This document shows positions 1-8,159 of a stretch of 64,000 nt of DNA, piece by piece; positions within the stretch are counted from its first letter, which is position 1, and every line of letters begins with the position of its first letter. Position numbers and translations under genes: made by a program. Source of the DNA: Gulbenkiania mobilis (GTDB lineage: Bacteria > Pseudomonadota > Gammaproteobacteria > Burkholderiales > Chromobacteriaceae); the NCBI GenBank assembly GCA_004346645.1, contig SMDA01000009.1:1-64000 (forward strand). Reading direction: 5' to 3'. The notes below the pieces were generated by a model that saw only the letters and a list, made by a program, of their open reading frames with translations, searched no databases and was not told the DNA's origin.

Positions 1-8
1 CCATTACA

Positions 9-40
9 GCGCCCTGACTTCCGTCAGGGCGCTTTGCTTT
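9..40 (+). terminator. Rho-independent terminator at the left edge
   Basis: A perfect 10-bp stem (GCGCCCTGAC paired with GTCAGGGCGC) with the loop TTCC is followed by TTTGCTTT. The T-rich tail lies on the plus-strand side, so it should end a plus-strand transcript that begins outside the window. Confidence 0.75.
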
Positions 41-94
41 GTTCACACAAAATCCAATCAGCGCTCCGGTACCGGTACCACCAGCCGCTCCGAA

Positions 95-132
95 CACATA
101 AAAAAGCCCCTTTAAAGGGGCTTTTTTATGTG
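95..132. terminator. Long palindromic bidirectional terminator
   Basis: A 16-bp perfect stem (95-110 paired with 117-132) encloses TTTAAA. It contains an A-run before and a T-run after the GGGGC core, so it can terminate transcripts from both sides. It lies just outside the integrated element. It may be the original terminator of yicC, now separated from that gene by about 8 kb; this last point is inference. Confidence 0.75.
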
Positions 133-161
133 AAGGATATAGCTGCGTTGCGCAGCTTCGG

Positions 162-181
162 CCTATTCAATGTTGGATCTG
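162..181 (-). repeat. Candidate left attachment site with displaced yicC tail
   Basis: The 9-mer TTGGATCTG at 173-181 also occurs in the last codons of yicC (8254-8262) in the same orientation. Read on the minus strand, the left copy continues as AACATTGAATAG, which in one frame spells Asn-Ile-Glu-stop, the same ending as the intact YicC. The two signals are offset by two bases, so they cannot both come from one simple crossover. The site is plausible but not proven. Confidence 0.45.
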
Positions 182-244
182 TTTATTGAGTATAGGCATG
201 AAAGCCTTGCCAGTAAAGGATTGTGCTATTCGCTTTTTTGTTGT

Positions 245-266
245 GGGTACACCCCTGGGTACACGC
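245..266 (+). repeat. Arm-type repeat, left copy
   Basis: Two GGGTACAC units sit 11 bases apart. The same 22-nt arrangement occurs at 8116-8137 in the same orientation with 20 of 22 bases identical. Paired short repeats near both ends of an integrase-bearing element are the usual form of arm sites bound by the N-terminal domain of tyrosine integrases. Confidence 0.6.
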
Positions 267-542
267 CAAAACGGAGTGCTCGGGTTTGGTGGCCTTTTGC
301 CGGCCAGGTGGGCGGCTCGGTAGGGTGGGGCAGTCTGTACGCATTCAAAACCATGCCAGGCAAGGCCAAGCGCCTGTTACAGGCCGCTGCCGGCTGGATG
401 TTAAGCCTTTTAACAATTTCCTCCAGAGGGGAAAAATCCGCACGTGGGAATACAGGCGGTCTAGAGGGGCGGGCATCTCAAGGTTTCGATACCCCCCTCC
501 CTTACCATGCGGGCCGCTGTAGCTGTACTGCATCGCCACCGC

Positions 543-968
543 TCAGGCGGCTACCCGTATCGCCTCGGGTGTCACGCCATGGTGCACGGCAAGGTGGGCA
601 TCCAGACACGCCACCAGCTCGGGCACCGGCACGCCATCACGGTCAATCTGACGGCGCAATATGTCCAGCCATTCCAATCGGTCGGCCTCGGGCCATTGCT
701 CCAGTTGGCAGATCAGGTTGGCACGCGCCAGCAGATCGGCAGGCAGGGACGGTGCGGGTGTCGTTACCTTGGAAACACCAGGCGGTGCGCTAGGTGTTCT
801 CGCGTCGTTACGAACCTTGCCATTTTTCACGGGAACAACGGGAACAACGGGAACATCAGCCGCAAAGCCTTGTGCCGTAAGGGTTTCAGCGTTTGCATTG
901 TGTTCCCGCCCGGCGTTTTGGCAAACGGTAACACCGGGAACGTTGAGCCGGGAAAGGTCGAGTTTCAT
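543..968 (-). CDS. Hypothetical element protein, downstream of the primase
   Basis: This 141-residue protein is the last gene of the minus-strand element operon. Its ATG overlaps the stop of the DUF927 gene (TAATG), which suggests translational coupling. The N-terminal third is low in complexity and contains a short Val-Pro repeat around residue 40, encoded by a 9-bp tandem repeat (831-854). The C-terminal part (about 80-141) is predicted to be helical, with a pattern of Leu, Ala and charged residues. I recognise no domain and assign no function. Its position suggests a role in replication or maintenance of the element, but this is only inference. Confidence 0.7.
   Translation of the reverse strand: MKLDLSRLNVPGVTVCQNAGREHNANAETLTAQGFAADVPVVPVVPVKNGKVRNDARTPSAPPGVSKVTTPAPSLPADLLARANLICQLEQWPEADRLEWLDILRRQIDRDGVPVPELVACLDAHLAVHHGVTPEAIRVAA
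831..854 (+). repeat. 9-bp tandem repeat GGGAACAAC
   Basis: Two full units and one partial unit of GGGAACAAC lie inside the 141-residue gene. An inverted copy of the same array lies at 2774-2797 in the primase gene, with a shorter related stretch at 2689-2707. The repeat encodes Val-Pro-Val in one gene and Gly-Asn-Asn in the other, so the DNA rather than the peptide is what the two genes share. Confidence 0.7.
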
Positions 969-3763
969 TACTCATCCTCCCAAACGGCTGGCGTAACCAG
1001 GTAGACGTTTGACGGCTTGGCACCCATTCCCGGTAGTCGGGCCTTGAAGGTGAATCTGTCCTTGGCTTGGGTCTTGAGCCATCCCTTACCGGCCATCGCT
1101 TTGGCAACCAGCGAGTGGCTGACGCCTCGGCACATCTCACGCTGAAAGGCAGCAGGCAGGACATAAAACCAAAGGCCGTCATCTTCCATTCGGCGGAACC
1201 CGGCGCGGTTAATGGTGCGTGCAGCGGTGGCAGGGTCAGCGTCCCATGAGGTAAACCGGCTTTCCCCGTGTGTCTCCAGAAAGGCGCGAACGGCGGCCAG
1301 TCCTTCGCGTGTTTCCGCGTCGCCAGCCCCTCCGCGCGAGCCTATCCATTCCCTGAACAGCCGAATGGCAGACGCCATGGCCTCGCCTTGCTGCCAGCCT
1401 GTCAGTCCCCAAGCGGTGGCAATTTCACCGGCGACGGCAACCAGGGCAAAGCGGCTGGCGGCGCGTATCACCTGGCCGGATGCGTCACTCGGTACGTCAT
1501 CGGCAATGAACGTTGCTATCCCGTCGCGGATAGTGTCGGATACATCCTCGCGCCGTTCTTCGGTTAGCTTTCGAAGGAAGTCGCGTCCAGCGGTGCCGTG
1601 ATAACGCCGTGCCGACTCTTTAATGCGCTGTGATAGCGCCGCGCCAGACGCTTCGTCATGCAGAACATCAAACATTCCAAGCCCGGCCCCGGCATCGGCG
1701 GCAATGTCGATCAGGCGGACTTCCTGCCCGGCGCGAGTTTGCTTTCCGGCCTCCTGCATGTGCTGGCCCAGGCTGATTTCCCCTGCCGACAACAGCAGCA
1801 CCCGCCAGCGTGCCGGGGTGCGCATGGAGCCGTTGCGGCTGGCTCTCGCTTTGCCTTGGCCGTTGCTTATCAGGTAGGCCGATTCCCCGGCCTCGCGCGG
1901 GTCAACCTGTGCCAACTCATCAAGAATCACCAGCAAGTCGTTACGGCTGGCGCATAAGCCTTCCAGCCCATTGCTAGTGGCTCGCCATTTGTACCCATAA
2001 TCAGCCGGGCGGCCCCATACCGACGCTGCCGCCTCGAGTGCCGTAGATTTGCCCGCACTGGAAGTGCCGACGATGTGAAAACCGCCTGATTCGTTCGCCA
2101 GCTCGGCCAGCGGTGCCGCGAAGGCAAGGCTCAGTGCAAATACCAGCCGACTATTACCTGACGCCAGCTTGGCCACGTTCTCGCGCCAGTCGTCCAGGCT
2201 TCCGGCTTGTACCATGCCAAGGGTTTCGTCTCGCTCGCTTTGCAGGAACACGTCCTCGCCATCCAGTTTGCCGATTACCTCGTCATGCAGAACAAAGGCA
2301 TCACCGTGCCAGCCTGTGCGGTTGGTGCAGCGGACAAGTTGCGGCGGGGTACTGCGCACCAGATAAGCGTTTAGCAGCTCGCGGGCCTTGCGTGTCGGGT
2401 CTACATCCAAGCCACCGCGCACCAGCTCTTTAGCCAGTTCTGCGCCATCTCCGCACGTCAGCTCTGACGGCATGGCCCAGCGGTGCAGGCGGCGTTCCGC
2501 GTCACGCCACGACAACAAGCGCCCCCAATTGCTCCCGCGTTCGTCGCGGGTCTTGGCGTCTACCGTCAGCGGTGAGCATACCCAGCGAGGCGGCTTCTCG
2601 CCGTCAGGGTCTAGCCAGTACACGCCGGGGCGTTCTCCATTCGATACCAGCAGAAACCCGGACGGAATGCTGCTTTTTACGTCGTTTTTCCCGTTGTTCC
2701 CGTTCCAGTTTTCAGCCAACGGGAACAATTCTGACTCGCTTAACCCCCCGTCGTTATTGGCTTGTAGCGTCATGTTCCCGTTGTTCCCGTTGTTCCCGTC
2801 GATTTTTGATAACTCTGCATTGACCGATGCGGATACCTCCTCAATGCCAGCCAACTGGGCCAGATCGTTGAAGTCAGACGGCAGCTTGTCGCCATGCTGC
2901 TGGCGGTAGGCTTCCAACTGCGAATCGGTAAACGTCGGGACTATCGCACGGCCTCGCGGGTACAGGGACATGGCGGCCTTGCTGGCGGCCTGCTGGCCGG
3001 TCAGGCTGGCGTCAGAGTCACCACACACCAACACGGCCACGTCAGCGGGAAGGCTCGCGGCCAGCCGTTCGGCCACGGCTATCAGGTTATGGGCATTGAA
3101 CGCCACGACCACAGGCAGGCCAGTGGCTTGGTGCAAGGTGCATCCAGTCGCCCAGCCCTCACACACCAGCACAATGGCGGCGTCCTTGAGTCGGCCCAGC
3201 ACCAGCGATGCGCCTTTTGTCCGGCCTCCGGTCTGGAAGGTCTTAGTGCCGTCTTTGCCGATGTACTGCATGGTCACAATCTTGCCGTCAATGCAGGCGG
3301 GGACAAGCAACATGTCACGCAACTGGCGTGCGCCGTAGGGAATGATGCCCTTGGCCAGCAGATAAGGATGGTTGGCCGAAATGTCGTGGCCGCGTTCCCA
3401 ATTGGTCTGTGCCTTCTCCGTGGCGATAGTGGCCAGACGCTGGCGCTCGGCCTCTGCCGCCATACGTGCCTCAGTTATGCGGCGCTCAAGGTCGATGCGT
3501 TCGGACTCGCTCATGGTCTGGCGATTGCGTAGGCTCCACGATTGCTGAAAGCCTGTAGACCAATCACCAAAGCAGCCCCAGGCATCCAGTCCTTCGGTGT
3601 GGCCGACAAACCAGCCATGCTTTTTGCCGCGCTTGCGGCCTTCAAGATCAAAACGGCACACCTTGCCGTCAAAACTCAACACCGCCTTAACAACGGGCGC
3701 AATACCAGCCGCACGCATAGCACCAAGCAGCGCGGCCTCTGGCGAATGGTAGGGAGCATTCAT
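968..3763 (-). CDS. Toprim and DUF927 domain primase-helicase
   Basis: This 931-residue protein is probably the replication protein of the element. The N-terminal part (about 1-70) looks like a DNA-binding/primase-type region. A Toprim domain covers about 150-300, with an acidic start near residue 202 (CEGWATG) and the metal-binding GDSD at 248-251. A Gly-Asn-rich linker (about 320-360) follows. The C-terminal half is a DUF927 ATPase with a P-loop (GTSSAGKS, 566-573) and Walker B (LLVILDE, 610-616). Related proteins prime and unwind DNA in P4-like satellites and prophages. The chosen ATG has an AAAGG about 9 bases upstream. The gene ends in TAATG overlap with the next one. The gene holds the only copy of the GGTTGGCCGAA 11-mer in the element (3370-3380). 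Confidence 0.85.
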   Translation of the reverse strand: MNAPYHSPEAALLGAMRAAGIAPVVKAVLSFDGKVCRFDLEGRKRGKKHGWFVGHTEGLDAWGCFGDWSTGFQQSWSLRNRQTMSESERIDLERRITEARMAAEAERQRLATIATEKAQTNWERGHDISANHPYLLAKGIIPYGARQLRDMLLVPACIDGKIVTMQYIGKDGTKTFQTGGRTKGASLVLGRLKDAAIVLVCEGWATGCTLHQATGLPVVVAFNAHNLIAVAERLAASLPADVAVLVCGDSDASLTGQQAASKAAMSLYPRGRAIVPTFTDSQLEAYRQQHGDKLPSDFNDLAQLAGIEEVSASVNAELSKIDGNNGNNGNMTLQANNDGGLSESELFPLAENWNGNNGKNDVKSSIPSGFLLVSNGERPGVYWLDPDGEKPPRWVCSPLTVDAKTRDERGSNWGRLLSWRDAERRLHRWAMPSELTCGDGAELAKELVRGGLDVDPTRKARELLNAYLVRSTPPQLVRCTNRTGWHGDAFVLHDEVIGKLDGEDVFLQSERDETLGMVQAGSLDDWRENVAKLASGNSRLVFALSLAFAAPLAELANESGGFHIVGTSSAGKSTALEAAASVWGRPADYGYKWRATSNGLEGLCASRNDLLVILDELAQVDPREAGESAYLISNGQGKARASRNGSMRTPARWRVLLLSAGEISLGQHMQEAGKQTRAGQEVRLIDIAADAGAGLGMFDVLHDEASGAALSQRIKESARRYHGTAGRDFLRKLTEERREDVSDTIRDGIATFIADDVPSDASGQVIRAASRFALVAVAGEIATAWGLTGWQQGEAMASAIRLFREWIGSRGGAGDAETREGLAAVRAFLETHGESRFTSWDADPATAARTINRAGFRRMEDDGLWFYVLPAAFQREMCRGVSHSLVAKAMAGKGWLKTQAKDRFTFKARLPGMGAKPSNVYLVTPAVWEDE
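2774..2797 (-). repeat. Inverted copy of the 9-bp tandem repeat
   Basis: The stretch is the reverse complement of the array at 831-854. It encodes the Gly-Asn-rich linker at residues 323-330 of the DUF927 protein. It could be an iteron-like or structural element near the replication gene, or simply a replicating short repeat in a tolerant linker. Confidence 0.65.
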
Positions 3764-3839
3764 AACGTGCCTTTCGGACGTAGTTTGCCCAACCCATGGC
3801 CATCAGGCGGCCATGACAGGCGTATTCAGTCAGGGGGAA

Positions 3840-4115
3840 TTAGCGGTTCAGGCTTGCCAGCAGTTCCGGCGCTCGCTCGGCAATGCGCTGATACAGCACG
3901 GCCACGGCATCGTTTCCCGGATGCTCCAAGGCTTCGGACAGGCATCCGGCAAACACGCTGGCGAAGGCTTCCAGCACGGCACTGGCGGCCTCTTTGCGCT
4001 CTTGCTCGTTGGTGTAGGCCGACGGGTGCAAATGCTCATTGACCAGCAACAGCAGGCGATGCGCAGCGGCTTGGCCGTCATACTCGGCGGCGTGGAGTTG
4101 GTTAGCGGTCAGCAT
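3840..4115 (-). CDS. Small hypothetical element protein
   Basis: This 91-residue, mostly helical protein starts at an ATG that overlaps the end of the preceding gene by 14 bases. A longer frame exists upstream, but it would run through the whole neighbouring gene, so the internal ATG is preferred; it has the purine-rich GGAGG seven bases upstream. No domain is recognised. It is followed after 76 bases by the DUF927 gene and is part of the same minus-strand operon. Confidence 0.65.
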   Translation of the reverse strand: MLTANQLHAAEYDGQAAAHRLLLLVNEHLHPSAYTNEQERKEAASAVLEAFASVFAGCLSEALEHPGNDAVAVLYQRIAERAPELLASLNR

Positions 4116-4473
4116 GGGTGGCCTCCTTGCTGGCAAGGCGGATTTGGCTATGCAGCCATTGCTGATTGGCCACCGGCACGGCGGCTCCATTGGCCACGTC
4201 CAGTACGTCACCCAGCACCCGCAACAGTTGGCCGACCTTGGGTAATAACTCGGCCTCGTCGCCAATATCGCGGGGGTAGTTGTTGACCAGTTGGCCAAGC
4301 CCTTGCAGTGCGGCGGCCACGTCGTCTTGCATCACTTGAATGGTGCCTTCCAGCACGCTCAGGTCATGCTCGCTCAGGCTCGGCACAGAGCATTTAGCCG
4401 TCGGGTGGCGCGGGGTTTCAGCGGTCAAGGCGTGGTGGTTTTCCACCAGCGTGGCAAGCAGATTGGAGTTCAT
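4102..4473 (-). CDS. Hypothetical element protein
   Basis: This 123-residue protein has a Thr/His-rich first 35 residues and then a helical, acidic region. Its ATG overlaps the stop of the upstream small gene (TAATG), and its end overlaps the downstream gene. The tight coupling supports a real gene. No family is recognised from the sequence. Confidence 0.7.
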   Translation of the reverse strand: MNSNLLATLVENHHALTAETPRHPTAKCSVPSLSEHDLSVLEGTIQVMQDDVAAALQGLGQLVNNYPRDIGDEAELLPKVGQLLRVLGDVLDVANGAAVPVANQQWLHSQIRLASKEATHADR

Positions 4474-4649
4474 TACAGAGCCTCCACGTCAAAGCCATGG
4501 GCCACGGCTGTAATGCGGCAGCGTGCGCCAGCATCCACCAAGTGCGCAGCAATGCGGCGGGCTTCGCTCAGTGTCGGTGCGGTGCGAATAACGGATACAG
4601 AATGAGTGCGGGAGAGTAGTGCGCGGATTGCGCGGGTAATGCTAGGCAT
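4473..4649 (-). CDS. Very small hypothetical element protein (58 aa)
   Basis: The ATG at 4649 is preceded by GGAGG with a good spacing, which decides this start. The frame stays open upstream to 4943, so a longer protein of up to 156 residues cannot be excluded. The short form is basic and helical, and its stop overlaps the next start as TAATG. No function is recognised. Confidence 0.55.
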   Translation of the reverse strand: MPSITRAIRALLSRTHSVSVIRTAPTLSEARRIAAHLVDAGARCRITAVAHGFDVEAL

Positions 4650-4939
4650 GGTGGCCTCCAAGTTAATTTGGATAGCCTGCCATCCGTCGCCAAACGGGGG
4701 TGGCAGGCACATGGCGGGGTTGGCGAACCGGAACTTGGAACCGGCATACCCGAAGGTATCCCCACCATGGCCCGCCATAAACTGGACGTACCACGGGTGG
4801 TATACGGACGTAAAAAAGCCGCCATTGTGGCGGTTGTCCGCCAAGTTACTCGAGTCGCCAAACCCGGCCCCGCTATTGAACGGGACAGGGGCATTATGTC
4901 GTGGCTGGTGTTGGGTGGCAAGGGTCATGGTATGCCACC
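4650..4939 (-). other. Gap between KilA-N gene and small operon genes
   Basis: About 290 bases separate the KilA-N gene from the next clear start. More than one minus-strand frame is open here, with Gly/Pro-rich translations faintly like the Ash-family proteins of P4-like elements. I cannot choose a frame with confidence. An internal promoter or leader for the replication genes is possible. Confidence 0.3.
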
Positions 4940-5599
4940 TCATGCCACACGCAAGGGGATAGCCAGGCGCTGGCGCTGCGCTTGGGCGAATGACTGCAAG
5001 GCTTGCTTGCGTTCCTCGTAGGTCGTGCTACGGCCCAGCAATACCATGTCTTGGGCTTCCAGCAGTTCCAGCAAGCGCAGATCAACCTTGCTCAAGCTAT
5101 TACGGACTAGCGGTGCACGGCTTCCGGTCAGCACTTCATTAATCAGCAGTGCCTCGTTGCTGTAATGGTGCCGGGCCGTGGTCTTGCCATCGGCCTGCCG
5201 GGACAGGTTCAGCATGTCGCAAACGCCACGGAAGCGGCTGGCCGCCTCGATGCGGGCAGATTGCCAGTCACCAACACCAGCATGGCCACGGATGAGACCG
5301 TCAATCTGCATGTCACACCAGATGGCCAGCCGTGTATCCAGCCACCGGGAGAAGGCTACCGCTAGCTTCGGGTGCATCCAGGTGCCGCCATTGTTGCCGC
5401 GCTTAGTCTTCAAAAGTGAGCCTGGCTCACATTTGAGCATGTCGGCCAGCGTGGCGATGTACTCCCGAGTGCCGTCTTGGCTAAGCCAGTCAACTGGGCG
5501 CTTGCCGTACTTCTCTGCGGCGTCTGTCGCGTTAAACCAGGCATCGGCAGTGAAGTGCATAGTCTGACCGTTGAAGTCGGCCTGAATGAGTTTGCTCAT
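4940..5599 (-). CDS. KilA-N domain protein
   Basis: This 219-residue protein carries a KilA-N DNA-binding domain at about residues 10-105. It is recognisable by the FNATDAAEKYGKRP stretch, a WL...TREYI segment, and the closing motif with GGTWMHPKLAV and the LAIWCD-like end. The C-terminal half (about 120-219) is predicted to be helical and may be a second functional module. KilA-N domains occur in phage antirepressors and regulators. The ATG is taken at 5599, where it overlaps the stop of the AlpA gene (TAATG); this makes a two-gene coupled unit. A longer upstream frame overlaps AlpA and is not used. The role as a regulator is inferred from the family. Confidence 0.85.
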   Translation of the reverse strand: MSKLIQADFNGQTMHFTADAWFNATDAAEKYGKRPVDWLSQDGTREYIATLADMLKCEPGSLLKTKRGNNGGTWMHPKLAVAFSRWLDTRLAIWCDMQIDGLIRGHAGVGDWQSARIEAASRFRGVCDMLNLSRQADGKTTARHHYSNEALLINEVLTGSRAPLVRNSLSKVDLRLLELLEAQDMVLLGRSTTYEERKQALQSFAQAQRQRLAIPLRVA

Positions 5600-5832
5600 T
5601 ACGCGGCCTCCTTGCCTTGCGCATCCAGCCATTGACGGATGTCCTCGGCTTTCCAGGCTGTGACGCGCTCCGAGAGTTTTACCGGCGCAGGGAATGTGCC
5701 TTGGCGCACACGTCGCCACAGCGTGGATGCGGAAAAGGGAAGAACGCCTGGCTTGCCGGTTTTGGCTTCACCTACCAGCAGGGGTAGTCGGACATAGCCA
5801 GTCTGGGGGAGGGTGATGACTTGGTTTTGCAT
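5599..5832 (-). CDS. AlpA-like excisionase/regulator
   Basis: This 77-residue protein has a winged-helix MerR/AlpA-type core: a first helix with FSASTLWRRVRQGTFPAPVKLSERVTAW split by a turn, then an EDIRQWLDAQ helix. Such proteins activate integrase expression or act as excisionases in P4-like elements (prophage CP4-57 AlpA is the model). It is the first gene of the leftward operon and lies just downstream of two palindromic operators (5899-5932). It is translationally coupled to the KilA-N gene. Confidence 0.85.
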   Translation of the reverse strand: MQNQVITLPQTGYVRLPLLVGEAKTGKPGVLPFSASTLWRRVRQGTFPAPVKLSERVTAWKAEDIRQWLDAQGKEAA

Positions 5833-5898
5833 GATGCGGTTTCCTATGACATGCCGTGATTGGCAGGGCTATGAAACCGCTGTTGCTTGGGGTGGAGG

Positions 5899-5932
5899 CC
5901 CGATATCGGGTTTGTGGATACCTGATATCGGG
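5899..5932. promoter_or_regulatory. Twin palindromic operators upstream of AlpA
   Basis: A perfect 12-bp palindrome CCCGATATCGGG (5899-5910) and a near copy CCTGATATCGGG (5921-5932) are spaced exactly 22 bp centre to centre, two helical turns. They lie 67 to 100 bases upstream of the AlpA start. This is the geometry of a dimeric repressor binding cooperatively on one DNA face. The binding protein is not known; the coiled-coil protein, KilA-N or AlpA are candidates. Confidence 0.7.
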
Positions 5933-5963
5933 GATTGAACTAGGACTGGCGGGGCTTTGGCGG

Positions 5964-6575
5964 CTAGATAACTTCGGCGGCGGCATTCAGGTGGCTGCGA
6001 ATAACATCTTCGCTGATGGCTACCCCCACGCTATCCAAGTCTCTTCTCAGCTCTGCAAGGCCGGTCAATCTACCGCTTTTGATTGGAATCTTGTAAACGG
6101 CCAATGCCATGCCTCCCACCAGTTTCAGCGCGGATGTTCTGCTCTTGCCTTGTAGCAAGTCGGTTTTGGTTTGTTGCAGGTCGGCTTTGCTTTGCTCAGC
6201 ATCTCTCATTGCGCTGATAAGCTCCTCCGTTAAGCCTTGCAGCTCATGGCGTAGCTTGTCACGTTCGGTGGTGATGACGTCCAGCTCTTGAGCCAGACGC
6301 TCGGCCTTTAGTTCGGCTTCGGCCAGGCGCTGGGCAAGGTTCGCTAGTTCCCCCGTGGTCGTACTTTCTACACTTGCACCAGAGTCCAACTGAGAATCTT
6401 TTCTGGCATTTTTCCGCTGGGATACTTTTTGCCATGCGCTGGCCAGCGGCCATTCGACGTCATTATCTTTACACCACTTAAGCAATGAGGCATGGCTAGC
6501 AGATGGGTTTATTTCGGTTTTGTACCAGTTGTACATATCGTTGTACTCAATCTGTACAAAAGAGTTTGCGCCCAT
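5964..6575 (-). CDS. Coiled-coil protein, possible element regulator
   Basis: This protein of about 203 residues lies between integrase and AlpA. The first ~60 residues look like a small helical DNA-binding-like domain, followed by a Ser/Thr-rich linker. A strong heptad-patterned coiled coil covers about 75-150, rich in Glu, Leu and Gln. The C-terminal ~50 residues form a small conserved-looking domain. The start is uncertain: the ATG at 6575 has a GAGG upstream, and a TTG at 6632 would add 19 residues. I recognise no named family. Its place beside paired operators makes a regulatory or partition role possible, but this is inference. Confidence 0.65.
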   Translation of the reverse strand: MGANSFVQIEYNDMYNWYKTEINPSASHASLLKWCKDNDVEWPLASAWQKVSQRKNARKDSQLDSGASVESTTTGELANLAQRLAEAELKAERLAQELDVITTERDKLRHELQGLTEELISAMRDAEQSKADLQQTKTDLLQGKSRTSALKLVGGMALAVYKIPIKSGRLTGLAELRRDLDSVGVAISEDVIRSHLNAAAEVI

Positions 6576-6731
6576 GCAAAGTGAAAGAACCTCGATATTG
6601 CCTATATAGGCTGGCAGTTTACTTGCTTCCAACTGTGCACCCCTTTGTGCATCCCTGTTCGGTAGCCAACACCAGGCGGGCAGGGTTTCCCGCTTTTCGC
6701 CCCGTCGGGCTAGGTGTCGGCAAAGCTGGTG

Positions 6732-8003
6732 TCAGGCCGTTTTCTTCCGGCCCTTGGTAATCGGCGTCACGTTGTACGGCTCGCCCTTGTCCAGGGCATC
6801 CAGCAGGCCGGCCCACTTGTTCAGGGCGTCGCGGCGCTCGGTGAAGTAGTCGTGGCGGTTGTAGATGCCTTCCACGCCCGGAATCTTGTGGTTCAGGCAG
6901 CGTTCGGCCACGACTGGATCAATGCCCAGCTCGGCTAGGTGGGTGCGGGCTGTGCGTCGCAGATCGTGAACGGTGAAGGCCGGAACGTCCGGCATGTGGG
7001 GCTTAACCTTGCCAAGCGCCGTGCCGATGGTGCCCTCATGGATGTGGGGAACCATGCGGTGCTGCATTTTGCGGGCTGGTAGAAGCCAGTCACTTGGCCC
7101 GGCAAGGTCAAACAGCTGTTGTAGCCAGTCCACCGCCAGGGGCGGCAGCGGTATCGCTATGGGCTTGCCCGTTTTTGTGCGCTCACCAGGCAGGTGCCAC
7201 ACCCCGTCCTGTAGGTCGAACTCCTCTTTACGGGCCGCGCACAGCTCCATTTTCCGCACGCACAGCAGCAACAGCAGGCGAATGGATAGGTCATTCTCGA
7301 CGCTAAACCCCTTGGCCAGCTTCATGGCGCTAAATAGCTTGGCCAGCTCATCGCGTGACAATGCGCGGTCACGGGCCTCTTCTTTTCCGCCTGCATCGTT
7401 CAGGTCAAAGGCGCTGGCCGGGTTGATTTCAATGATGTGCCGCTTGATGCCGTAATCGAACATGCGGCGCACCCATCGCAACGTGTCATTGGCAATGCTT
7501 GGCGCTCCTCGCTTGACGATGATTTGCAGCATGTCGTCAATGTGGCGGGGCTTGATGTCATCCACCTTCATGTGGCCCAGTGCCGGGCCAATGTCCTTGT
7601 CGATGCGGCGGCGAACGATGTCGGGATGTTTCCAGCGGCCAAGGATCATCCGCTCGTAATACTCATTGGCCAGCACCAGCATGGTGACGGCGTTTTGCTC
7701 GTCCTCGATCTTGGCCAGTGCGGCGGCCTTGCGTTCTTGCTTCTCTCCGGCCACGTCATAGCCAAGCGCCACGCGGGCGGCCATCGCCTTGGCCACCTCT
7801 CGGGCTTTTGCCAGTGATAGTTCGGCATAGGTGCCAATTTGCAGCGTGCGGGGTTTACCTGCCAGCTTGTAACGGAAACGCCATACGGGCACCTTGTCCG
7901 ACTCCCTGTAGCGCAGCCACAGGCCGTCACCATCGCCGCGCCCCTCGAAACGCTCGCCGGCCTTGATCCAAGCCTTGATTTGCATGTCGGTCAGCTTTGC
8001 CAT
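6732..8003 (-). CDS. P4-type tyrosine integrase
   Basis: This 423-residue site-specific recombinase has an N-terminal arm-binding domain (DUF4102 type, about 1-95), a core-binding domain (about 100-200) and a catalytic domain. The visible catalytic residues are Arg250 (CVRKMEL), His346 and Arg349 (HDLRR), His372 (LNHK) and the likely nucleophile Tyr381 (IYNR). The start at 8003 is chosen because an AGGG stands upstream and because the longer frame would run through the arm-type repeats. The gene stands next to yicC, whose 3' end is the inferred target site. Confidence 0.93.
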   Translation of the reverse strand: MAKLTDMQIKAWIKAGERFEGRGDGDGLWLRYRESDKVPVWRFRYKLAGKPRTLQIGTYAELSLAKAREVAKAMAARVALGYDVAGEKQERKAAALAKIEDEQNAVTMLVLANEYYERMILGRWKHPDIVRRRIDKDIGPALGHMKVDDIKPRHIDDMLQIIVKRGAPSIANDTLRWVRRMFDYGIKRHIIEINPASAFDLNDAGGKEEARDRALSRDELAKLFSAMKLAKGFSVENDLSIRLLLLLCVRKMELCAARKEEFDLQDGVWHLPGERTKTGKPIAIPLPPLAVDWLQQLFDLAGPSDWLLPARKMQHRMVPHIHEGTIGTALGKVKPHMPDVPAFTVHDLRRTARTHLAELGIDPVVAERCLNHKIPGVEGIYNRHDYFTERRDALNKWAGLLDALDKGEPYNVTPITKGRKKTA

Positions 8004-8083
8004 GTTGCGCCCTGAATAGTGAGTAGATGCCATAGCCCCGCACCGGGCTTGGATGTCGAAAAATCCAAACAGCGAATAGGGGG

Positions 8084-8137
8084 GTGTACCCAAACGGGTG
8101 GCCAAAAATGGCCTTGGGTACACTCTTGGGTACACGC
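8084..8137. repeat. Arm-type repeats, right copies
   Basis: An inverted GTGTACCCA unit (8084-8092) and a direct pair of GGGTACAC units (8116-8137) lie between the integrase start and yicC. The direct pair matches 245-266 at the other end. They are likely integrase arm sites and may also overlap the integrase promoter, allowing self-regulation. Confidence 0.6.
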
Positions 8138-8159
8138 TAAGTATGCGCTTTGTTGATAT

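Larger units (their letters stand above)
133..542. other. Gene-poor left end of the element
   Basis: About 400 bases lie between the flanking terminator and the last element gene. A small hairpin (142-156, GCTGCG/CGCAGC), the candidate attachment site and one pair of integrase-arm-like repeats are visible. Open frames exist on both strands, but none has a convincing ribosome binding site or recognisable protein, so I call no gene here. Confidence 0.5.

Noticed and set aside
170..793. A plus-strand open frame of about 207 codons at the left end
   Set aside because: It overlaps the arm repeats and the coupled minus-strand gene, has no ribosome site, and its translation is Arg/Pro-rich as expected for a shadow frame.
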